A stretch of 64,000 nt of DNA from Sipunculus nudus. Its lineage: Eukaryota > Annelida > Sipuncula > Golfingiida > Sipunculidae. Position 1 is the first letter of the stretch; each line of letters starts with the position of its first letter. Positions 26,028 to 33,438 of this stretch are shown here, in pieces. The stretch lies in assembly GCA_026874595.1 (NCBI GenBank), contig CM049306.1, positions 33,558,019 to 33,622,018 on the forward strand. Direction: 5' to 3'. Below the pieces are notes generated by a model. It was not told where the DNA came from and did not search any database. It saw only the letters and a program-made list of their open reading frames with translations. Position numbers and translations under genes: made by a program.

Positions 26028-26100
26028 CGAATCTCTTTCTGAAAGGAACTGAAGGATGACCGGGACGGTCATCCTTCAGTTCCTTTCAGAAAGAGATTCG
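26028..26100. repeat. Perfect 35-bp inverted repeat with a 3-nt spacer
   Basis: The left arm, 26,028-26,062, begins CGAATCTCTTTCTGAAAGG. The right arm, 26,066-26,100, ends CCTTTCAGAAAGAGATTCG. The arms are exactly complementary and GGA separates them. The structure stands alone, with no recognisable element on either side. Confidence 0.9.
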
Positions 26101-26177
26101 TTTAAAGTAGAAACGATTTCTGGCGGAAGGGTGTATGTATGTAAGGAGTTTGTAAATATCATAAAGGCCCATGTTGT

Positions 26178-26512
26178 TTAGATTATCTTGGGCCTACCTC
26201 TGCCGCGTTTCCCGGTCACCTTTGAGGCTGCCTTTGGCCTTGCTGTAGACGTGCTCGACTAGTACTTTTTGGACCGTGTTTCATCCCAAAATTATTATAT
26301 AAAAAGTCAACAACGTGGCCGAAATTCTGAGTATTATATTTGGGGGTCCAGGAACGCATATACAATCCATCTGGAGCTTCCTGTATTATTAATAGTAGTC
26401 CATATTGGACAATGTTAGAATGTGTGAAGGATGTGTATGTTTGGCTGCTGGTTATTTCGGCCCCTTTGGTATTGATTCGGGGATACTTAACTTTACCCCC
26501 ACTTTTCTCTTG

Positions 26513-26573
<61 letters not shown>

Positions 26574-26605
26574 TTATATAGAGTGAATACTAGGGAAACC
26601 AGCAA
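26178..26605 (-). pseudogene. Decayed coding-like frame ending in an AT-hook peptide
   Basis: The minus frame from about 26,516 down to 26,219 is open for about 100 codons outside the TA microsatellite, has ordinary amino-acid composition, and stops at 26,216-26,218. One frame over, 26,178-26,257 encodes a short basic tail with G-K-R-G-R-G-R-P-K-I-I and then TAA. G-R-G-R-P-K is the core of an AT-hook, a minor-groove DNA-binding motif. A single frameshift near 26,240 would join the body and the tail. I do not recognise the body. It may be a transposon or host-gene remnant. The open reading through the TA repeat upstream is accidental. Confidence 0.3.
26518..26569 (+). repeat. (TA)n microsatellite
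   Basis: About 25 uninterrupted TA dinucleotides. Confidence 0.95.
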
Positions 26606-26964
26606 TACTGAATTTCATGTAAAATATATAGAGATCTGGGAATCTTGCAGAGTTAGACCTTGAGCCTTGACATAACTGAAACTTGAGAATCATGCACATT
26701 GCTTTCTTTTTTTTTAATCTTCATTCTATCAAACTCATAATAACTGCAGAAATGTTGTTATAAGGACAAACTGCTGGGCCTATAAATAGTGGTTTTTTTA
26801 AAGAAGGTTTTTATTCCTTAGTAGAGATTGTCTACATGGTCGTGCTGTATTTTAGTGATGTCGAATTATTTTAATCCATACAGTTATACTGTGGAACATG
26901 TTATTTTTGCGAAACTCCAATTTCCAAATGGACAGACTAATGATCCGGCGGAATCTGTTCCTAT
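26570..26964. other. No recognisable gene
   Basis: AT-rich flank of the Ty3/Gypsy element. No feature seen. Confidence 0.5.
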
Positions 26965-27784
26965 TGTTACGGAATCTCATACCAACAGATCACGTATGCG
27001 TGATGAACACAAATTTTGTCAAGGAGATAGAAAAAAATTAGATTCTGTAACACTAGGCAGCGTGAAATGTCTAGGGGAATGAATGAAGAAGTCAGTGGTT
27101 TTTGTTAACAAACAACTACAATTTATTCTTAAAACAACCCTAACATTACAATACACTAAATCAATACAATTAAACAGTATAACAGCGATATAACAAATCG
27201 ATACAATCACACAGTAAAATAAACAATTGCACAGTACCTGGATTCCACCACCGTTACAACGATAAGTTCTTTAAATGTAAACTCTCCGAGAATAACAGTC
27301 TCATGTAAAGCTCTTGTAACAATCCAGAAAGTAAACAGAAATCAAAACAAGACTCTTCACAAAATCTAGGAGAAAGTCTGAAGAAAATCTGTAACTGCCG
27401 TACTCATCGGATAAGGTCCCAGAAACTGACACACACGCTTCTGCGTCCGCTGGAATCTTCTCTGCTGCTCTCTCTCTCGGCTCTAAAACACACCCCCTTT
27501 ATATACCTTTTCACCTCAAGCCGAGAAGCTTCTATTTCTCGAACATTCGAAGAATCTAACACAATACACGATAAACACGCGTTACAGAAACCATCCAGAT
27601 AAACGTCGCCGTTCCTCTACACACTAGGGTCCAAACGTGACTTCGGCCAGGCGAGAAAGCCCATGGCTAGCATGACGAGAGTTGAACCAGTACGGATTAA
27701 ACTGAGAATGTAACAAACGGCCCGGCGAGGGTGTCACAACACGAGTTACGCCCGTGTCACACAATAAAAAGAGCACCTGTAACA
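26965..27784 (-). mobile_element. 3' LTR of the Ty3/Gypsy element (820 bp)
   Basis: On the plus strand it runs from TGTTACGGAATCTCATACCA to GCACCTGTAACA, so the sense LTR has TG...CA ends. It lacks the 51-bp internal duplication of the 5' LTR. A TATA-like tract (GGTATATAAAGGG in sense) lies near 27,495-27,507. The two LTRs differ at several positions plus the duplication, which means the insertion is not very recent. Confidence 0.88.
27122..27127 (-). promoter_or_regulatory. Probable LTR poly(A) signal (AATAAA)
   Basis: TTTATT on the plus strand is AATAAA in sense, within TTTAAGAATAAATT. The same tract occurs in the other LTR copies (for example 32,728-32,733 and 37,618-37,623), in the second half of the LTR where an R-U5 cleavage signal is expected. 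Confidence 0.5.
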
Positions 27785-27797
27785 CTCCCCCTTCTGT
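27785..27797 (-). promoter_or_regulatory. Polypurine tract next to the 3' LTR
   Basis: The sense strand reads ACAGAAGGGGGAG, ending exactly where the LTR TGTTACAGG begins. This is the expected position and composition for the plus-strand primer of LTR-element reverse transcription. A second identical tract sits at 30,251-30,263 in the inverted arm. Confidence 0.8.
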
Positions 27798-27916
27798 AAG
27801 AAAAAAAGAAAGTTTTCTCGGAGAACTTTTTTTTGCGATCACAAGCACTAAATTTTTACAACATCTCAAAAATCATCTTATTTACAACATTACATAAACA
27901 TTTTGTTTACAAAATT

Positions 27917-28790
27917 TCATAAACATCTCGATAAGCAATCAGCAAGTACATTGTCTTTCCCTTTAATGTGTATGATATCAAGATTGTAATCCTGTAAGAA
28001 CAAACTCCATCTCATTAATCTTTGATCTTTACACTTCAACTTGTTCCTGAACGTGAGGGGATTGTGATCACTGAAGACAATGATAGTCCTGACTGATGAA
28101 GTAACATAAACTTCAAAATGTTGCAACGCCAAAATCAAAGCCAAATATCCTTTTTAATAGTGGAGAAGTTTTTCTGGTTTGCATTAAACTTTCTTGAGAA
28201 ATAACAAATTTGATGCTCTATGACATCATTGCCTTCCTGTAACAACACAGCATCAGCAGCAGTATCACTAGCATCTACAGCTAACTTAAAAGGTATGAAA
28301 AGTCTGGAGCTACCAAAACTAGTGACCTTTGCAGAATTGCTATCAAATTCTGAAATGCATTTTTGCACTGAACATTTCATACAAACTTTTGATTTTTCTT
28401 TAACAAATTAGTAAAAGGTTCAGCTTCAGCCACAAAATTTCGACAAAACTTCCTGTAGTATTCAACCATACAAAGAAAACGCATTATTTGCTTTTTGTTT
28501 TCTGGACTAGGAAATGCAGAAATAGCATTTATTTTAGCATCAACAGGTTTTACCTCACCCTGCCCTACAATATGACCCAAAATGTTACTTGTGCATGACA
28601 AAACTCAGATTTTACTAAGTTGACGGTCAGACGTGCTTCACTGAGTCTTTCGAAGAGGTCGCGAAGAATTTGCAGATGTTTCTCCCAGGTGTCGCTGTAC
28701 ACGATAAGGTCATTAATTTATGCGTCGCAACCCTTAATGTCCTTGACAACCATATGGATGAGGCACTGGAACGTGGCTGGCGAGTTCTTC
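27917..28790 (-). pseudogene. Broken 3' half of reverse transcriptase plus RNase H, correct orientation
   Basis: From 28,790 downwards it covers the RT palm C-terminal half, connection domain and RNase H. Visible RNase H landmarks are L-A-V-D-A-S-D (near 28,280), V-F-S-D-H-N-P-L (near 28,075) and the terminal D-N-V-L-A-D-C-L-S-R (near 27,930). Breaks: the catalytic tyrosine codon of the RT aspartate box is TAA (28,720-28,718) and the box reads stop-I-N-D, so an aspartate is also lost. There is also a TAG after H-I-L near 28,570, a TGA near 28,380, and a frameshift with stop after K-K-D-I-W-L near 28,140 that replaces the usual RNase H glutamate context. After L-S-R-C-L only ~130 non-coding bases remain before the LTR, so no integrase follows. 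Confidence 0.85.
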
Positions 28791-29257
28791 CTGCAGCGGA
28801 ATTATGAGCATTTGTTTCGTGACATTCCAACGCGAACTATCATATTGTACCATGACGTCGATGTTGGCGAGGCAAGCGCAGTCAAGCAACATCATTATAG
28901 ACTGAATCCAGAAAAGCAAAAGTATCTACAGGTTGAGATTCAATATTTGCTGGACAATGATTTTATTGAACATAGTAACAGTAACTGGAGTTCACAATGT
29001 ATTCTTGTGCCAAAACCTGATGGAAGTTACCATATGTGCACCGATTATCGAAAACTGAACTCTGTCACCAAGACTGACACGTTCCCGATTCCGAGGATCG
29101 AAGATTGTACTGATAGAGTCGGTAGCTCCATATATGTCTCAAAGTTTGACTTGCTGAAAGGATTCTGGCAAGTATCGCTGACAGAACGAGCGAAAGAAGT
29201 GTCCGCATTTGTGACGCCGCAAGGACTGTACCATTATAAAGTTATGCCGTTTGTCAT
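28791..29257 (+). other. Spacer of the pol inverted repeat: RT N-terminal half
   Basis: A single-copy 467-bp stretch between the arms, encoding on the plus strand the entry into RT. It holds D-V-D-V-G-E near 28,857, H-H-Y-R-L-N-P near 28,890, C-T-D-Y-R-K-L-N at about 29,037-29,060 and K-F-D-L-L-K-G-F-W-Q-V near 29,141, which contains the first catalytic aspartate. It is open throughout and continues in frame into the right arm. Its orientation is opposite to gag and the LTRs. Confidence 0.85.
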
Positions 29258-30132
29258 GAAGAACTCGCCAGCCACGTTCCAGTGCCTCATCCATATGGTC
29301 GTCAAGGACATTAAGGGTTGCGACGCATAAATTGATGACCTTATCGTGTACAGCGACACCTTGGAGAAACATCTGCGAATTCTTCGCGACGTCTTCGAAA
29401 GACTCAGTGAAGCACGTCTGACCGTCAACTTAGTAAAATCTGAGTTTTGTCATGCACTAGTAACATTTTGGGTCATATTGTAGGGCAGGGTGAGGTAAAA
29501 CCTGTTGATGCTAAAATAAGTGCTATTTCTGCATTTCCTAGTCCAGAAAACAAAAAGCAAATAATGCGTTTTCTTTGTATGGTTGAATACTACAGGAAGT
29601 TTTGTCGAAATTTTGTGGCTTAAGCTGAACCTTTTACTAATTTGTTAAAGAAAAAACAAAAGTTTGTATGAAATGTTCAGTGCGAAAATGCATTTCAGAA
29701 TTTGAAAGCAATTCTGCAAAGGTCACCAGTTTTGGTAGCTCCAGAATTTTCTGTACCTTTTAAGTTAGCTGTAGATGCTAGTGATACTGCTGCTGGTGCT
29801 GTGTTGTTACAGGAAGGCAATGATGGCATAGAGCATCAAATTTGTTATTTCTCAAGAAAGTTTAATGCAAACCAGAAAAACTTCTCCACTATTAAAAAGG
29901 ATATTTGGCTTTGATTTTGGCGTTGCAACATTTTGAAGTTTATGTTACTTCATCAGTCAGGACTAACATTGTCTTCAGTGATCACAATCCCCTAACGTTC
30001 ATGAACAAGTTGAAGTGTAAAAATCAAAGATTGTTGAGATGGAGTTTGTTCTTACAGGATTACAATCTTGATATCATACACATTAAAGGGAAAGACAATG
30101 TACTTGCTGATTGCTTATCGAGATGTTTTTGA
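28791..30132 (+). pseudogene. Inverted, broken reverse transcriptase and RNase H of the Ty3/Gypsy element
   Basis: The open part, to 29,327, holds the RT fingers and palm up to M-P-F-V-M-K-N-S-P-A-T-F-Q (near 29,244-29,283), where the family usually has glycine in place of V. The aspartate box begins with TAA (29,328-29,330) and then reads I-D-D-L-I-V-Y-S-D. Further breaks are a TAG near 29,480, a private TAA near 29,622, a TGA near 29,668 and the K-K-D-I-W-L stop near 29,912. RNase H resumes in another frame to D-C-L-S-R-C-F at 30,132. The upstream pol region linking protease to RT is missing at 28,790. Confidence 0.85.
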
Positions 30133-30287
30133 AATTTTGTAAACAAAATATTTATGTAATGTTGTAAATAAGATGATTTTTGAGATGTTGTAAAAAAATT
30201 AGTGCTTGTGATCGCAAAAAAAGTTCTCCGAGAAAACTTTCTTTTTTCTTACAGAAGGGGGAGTGTTACAGGTGCTCTTTTTATTGT
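29258..30287 (+). repeat. Right arm of the 1,030-bp inverted repeat in pol
   Basis: Mirror copy of 27,761-28,790. It includes its own polypurine tract (30,251-30,263) and the first 24 bp of the LTR (30,264-30,287), after which the sequence switches abruptly to the minus-strand protease linker. Four inactivating lesions are shared with the left arm. Confidence 0.9.
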
Positions 30288-31132
30288 CCTAGTGACTCCC
30301 AAAAAGTTATTATCTGGACCATTATCCTCATGTGTGTTTTTCTTGGCCATAGATCTAGTTACAGCACATGAAGGATACAAACCAGGAATTTCCTGACTTT
30401 CCTGATCAGTGTCCTTATCAAGTGACGGCTTTTATGTCACTATTGGTACAGACTGTACTTTGTCACCTGCAACATCATTGCCTAGTAGCAACTGAATTCC
30501 CTTAAAAGGTAAATTAGTTCTTATGCGTAGAGTAATATTCACAGAAATCAAATCTGACTTTAAATGGATACTAAGAAGCGGAACTGAAGTGTACCTGTCT
30601 GAAAACACACCATTAACAAGTGCATGTGCACCAGTAAAAGACTTATTAGAAAATGGCAAAGTGTTTGCTAACATGAGAGTCAGTGTCCCTCAAAATTTTA
30701 ACAGGGGTAGAATCTGAAAAATCACTTGAAAATGATACAAAACCATCATGTATGAATGGCTCAAGTAACTCCATTTCAGAGTCAAGAGAGGAATCTAATA
30801 CCTCAGCTTCATCAAACAAAGAACTGACATTGACAGTGTCAGACATTAACTCTTTTTCAGAGTCATTTAAGGAATCTACATTCTTTTTTCATCAAACTCC
30901 TCATGGGAGTCAACAGAGGAATTTTCCTCAGCAGAAACAAACTTCTGTTTGTCATAAGAGGACCTGGCCTCATTTGAATAGTCTCGCAAGAGTCATAAAA
31001 GGACTTAGCCTTATTTAAAGGATACTCCTCGCAGGAGTCTTGAAAGGACCTAGCCTTTTTAAATTCCTCGCAGGAATAAACTGAGGTTTTTACCCCGCAA
31101 GCTACGGATTCTTCTTTGGATTGAGAAGGCAC
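30288..31132 (-). pseudogene. Broken protease and gag-pol linker of the Ty3/Gypsy element
   Basis: On the minus strand 31,132-30,863 encodes a charged, serine-rich linker. 30,846-30,646 leads into the retropepsin start, where the active-site triplet reads D-T-D-S (30,687-30,676) in place of D-T-G, a loss of the catalytic loop glycine. A frameshift follows and the protease body resumes at 30,674-30,432 (F-K-G-I-Q-L-L-L-G-N-D-V-A-G-D). The post-protease linker then includes P-S-C-A-V-T-R-S-M-A near 30,385-30,330 and is cut at 30,288 by the inverted segment. The sites follow the order expected between gag and RT. Confidence 0.75.
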
Positions 31133-31284
31133 GTCGGCCTCCGTAGCATCAAAGTCTTTACCAGAGTCAATAAAGAGTTGTACCCCTTATTTACATGAAA
31201 AGAGCCTGGCTCTTGTACTATGCTATGCATAGATTTTGAAATAAAACCAGAAGGTCTGCTATTTGGTTTATTCGCAAGTTTCTA

Positions 31285-32417
31285 GCAGTCAGATATTAGA
31301 TAACCTTCCTTCTTGCAGTTATAACAGATTTTCTTTTAAAATGACTGGCCTTGGTTGGACTTAAACACAGTGGATGTGGACTGAGATGTAGCAATGGACT
31401 TTGCTGAACTATCAGGATTACTAGTACTGGTTGACTGCGCTTTAACCTTCTTTTGCCCATACTGATTTACATTCTTGATTTTGAATGACTGGTTTGATTT
31501 GTTAGTAAAGGACATTTTGTATGTCAATGAATAATCATCAGCTAATTGAGCAGCAATGTCAAGTGTTTCAGGACTTTTCTCATCGAGAAAAGTTTTAACA
31601 TCTGCGTTAATGCAGCGCTTAAATTCTTCAAGCAAAATCAACTGGCGCAATTTGTCATAATCTTTCATTACATTTAAGAACTACACCAGCGGTCAAACAA
31701 CTGCTCTTTTGTCCTAGCAAATTCGACGTAGGTCTGTTCTTTGCGCTTTTCCCAATTTCTGAATTTCTGGCGGTAAGCCTCTGGAACTAACACATAACCT
31801 TTTAGGATAAACCGTTTTACTAGGTCATAGTCAGCTGCAGCTTCTACTGATAGTTCTGTATAAATTTCTCTGGCGTTGGGAGTCAATACACTTTGTAACA
31901 GCATAGTCAAATTTTCCTTAGGCCACTTTAAATTTTCAGCTACCTTCTCAAAGTGTAAGAAATATTTATCAACCTCTTTTTCTTGAAAAGGTGGGACAAG
32001 TCTAATGTGTTTAGTAACATCAAAACTGTGAGTTGGGGCAGCACGTAGACTATGTTCTAATTTAAGTCTTTCTAACACCAGTCGTTTTAACTCAATTTCT
32101 TTTTCTTTTTCTAGTCTTTCTCTTTCTAACCTTTCATGTTCATCCCTCTCTAACTGTTTTAATGCTAGCTCATGTTGCATTAAATTCTAGTTGCATAGCA
32201 AGGCTGTCATTTTTTTATGTTTCAACTTCACTCTACAATTAAACCTTTGGTACCTAGATCATGCTTGATTTTAGCAATGATATCAGGCTTTCTCAAAGCT
32301 TTTTTTCACACTTAGCCCTAAGTGTTGTCCCAAACGCAACAACTGTTCCTTTGTCAACTGTTCAAGTTGATCAGGGTCGGGATCGTCAACAAATGTCTCA
32401 GGTTTGAAATCTGCCAT
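31285..32417 (-). pseudogene. Broken gag of the Ty3/Gypsy element
   Basis: An ATG at 32,417-32,415 opens a frame starting M-A-D-F-K-P-E-T-F and containing R-L-G-Q-H-L-G-L-S-V-K-K, a start common in invertebrate Gypsy gags. It breaks near 32,285. A second frame, 32,180-31,677, has a long charged E/R/K coiled-coil-like stretch followed by the capsid-like region (Y-F-L-H-F-E-K-V-A near 31,955). After a stop near 31,674 the third frame, 31,668-31,339, continues to a nucleocapsid linker. Beyond one more TAA (31,338-31,336) lies a zinc knuckle at 31,326-31,285. It keeps all three cysteines with correct spacing but has tyrosine where histidine belongs, and TAG follows directly. Several breaks fit C-to-T decay. 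Confidence 0.8.
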
Positions 32418-32558
32418 GTTTAGATGTTAAAACAATAACAAAAAACCACTGAGATAAATCCTGTAAACAATGTACTGTTAACAATATGTAATCTTGTAAA
32501 AAATGTATGATAAAACAATGTCCAGGTCAAGGCCTAACAAATGGTCCAAATTTTTAAG

Positions 32559-32570
32559 CATCCCGGACGA
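32559..32570 (-). promoter_or_regulatory. Primer-binding-site candidate (internal tRNA-Pro match)
   Basis: The sense strand directly after the 5' LTR reads TCGTCCGGGATG. Eleven of these bases, TCGTCCGGGAT, equal positions 8-18 of the 18-nt tRNA-Pro primer site known from gammaretroviruses. The first seven bases, complementary to the tRNA 3' terminus, are missing. The position is right for a PBS, but the match could be a decayed site or chance. Confidence 0.45.
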
Positions 32571-33093
32571 TGTTACGGAACCTAATACCCACAGATCACG
32601 TATGCTTGATGAACACAAATTTTGTCAAGGATATAAAAACAATCAGATTCTGTAACACTAGGCAGCGTGAAATGTCTAGGGGAATGAATAAAGAAGTCAG
32701 TGGTTTTTTATTAACAAATAACTATAATTTATTCTTAAAACAACCCTAACATTAAAATACACTTAATCAATAAAATTAAACAGTATAACAGCGGTATAAC
32801 AACAAATCAATACATTCACACAGTAAAATAAACAATGTGCACAGTACCTGAATACCACCACCGTCACAACGGTAAGTTCTATAAATCTATACTCTCCAAG
32901 AATACCAGTCCCATGTAAAGCTCTTGTAACAATCCAGAAAGTAAACTGAAGTCCAAATGCACAAAATCCAGGAGAAAGTCTGAAGAAAATCTATAACTGC
33001 CGCACTCATCGGATAAGGTCCCAGAAACTGACACACACGCTTCTGCCTCCGCTGGAATCTTCTCTGCTGCTGTCTCTCGGATCCAAAACACAA

Positions 33094-33107
33094 CCCTTTT
33101 ATATACC
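33094..33107 (-). promoter_or_regulatory. TATA-like box of the LTR
   Basis: The sense strand reads GGTATATAAAAGGG. The same site is kept in the 3' LTR (27,495-27,507) and in the 36.9 kb LTR (TTATATAAAG at 37,213-37,222), each just upstream of the CCGAGAGAGA tract. This fits a U3 core promoter. Confidence 0.5.
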
Positions 33108-33136
33108 TTTTCACCTCAAGCCGAGAAGCTTCTATT

Positions 33137-33238
33137 TCTCGAACATTCGAAGAATCTAACACAATACACGATAAACACGCGTTACAATCTCGAACATTCG
33201 AAGAATCTAACACAATACACGATAAACACGCGTTACAG
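33137..33238 (-). repeat. 51-bp tandem duplication inside the 5' LTR
   Basis: Two adjacent copies beginning TCTCGAACATTCGAAGAATC and ending ACGCGTTACA. The 3' LTR has only one. LTRs are identical at insertion, so this duplication (or a loss in the 3' LTR) arose afterwards. Confidence 0.9.
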
Positions 33239-33438
33239 GAACCATCTAGAAAAACGTCGCCGTGCGTCTTCACACCAGGGTCGACACGTGACCTCGGCCA
33301 GGCGAGAAAGCCCAAGGCTAGCATGACAACAAGAGTTCAACCAGTACGGATTAAACTGAGAATGTAACAAACGGCCCGACGAGGGTGTCACAACAAGAGT
33401 TACGCCCGTGTCACACAATAAAAAGAGCACCTGTAACA

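Larger units (their letters stand above)
27761..28790 (-). repeat. Left arm of the 1,030-bp inverted repeat in pol
   Basis: It pairs base for base with 29,258-30,287: every aligned position pair sums to 58,048, so there is no net indel over 1,030 bp. Identity is about 97-98% by eye. The arm starts in the last 24 bp of the 3' LTR and ends in the reverse-transcriptase region. Confidence 0.9.
26965..33438 (-). mobile_element. Defective Ty3/Gypsy-type LTR retrotransposon with a rearranged pol
   Basis: Read on the minus strand the order is 5' LTR (33,438-32,571), an 11-nt tRNA-Pro-like primer site, gag, zinc knuckle, protease and linker (to about 30,288), a block in the wrong orientation (30,287-28,791) carrying reverse transcriptase and RNase H, a second partial RT/RNase H in the correct orientation (28,790-27,917), a polypurine tract and the 3' LTR (27,784-26,965). 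No integrase domain is present. CTAT precedes 26,965 and CTGT follows 33,438, a possible 4-bp target duplication with one transition. Every coding segment carries stops or frameshifts, so the element is inactive. The gag and RT signatures place it with Ty3/Gypsy retrotransposons; I cannot assign the clade without alignment. Confidence 0.88.
32571..33438 (-). mobile_element. 5' LTR of the Ty3/Gypsy element (868 bp)
   Basis: TGTTACGGAACCTAATACCC begins it on the plus strand and GCACCTGTAACA ends it. It matches the 3' LTR throughout, except for a 51-bp tandem duplication (33,137-33,187 and 33,188-33,238, starting TCTCGAACATTCGAAGAATC) that accounts for nearly all of the length difference. The 145-codon minus frame over 32,887-33,324 is an LTR shadow. 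Confidence 0.88.

Noticed and set aside
26028-26100. MicroRNA precursor
   Set aside because: A 3-nt spacer and perfect 35-bp pairing do not fit a Drosha/Dicer hairpin.
32887-33324. 145-codon minus frame with an internal peptide repeat
   Set aside because: It lies wholly within the 5' LTR. The peptide repeat is the 51-bp duplication, and no such frame is kept in other LTR copies.
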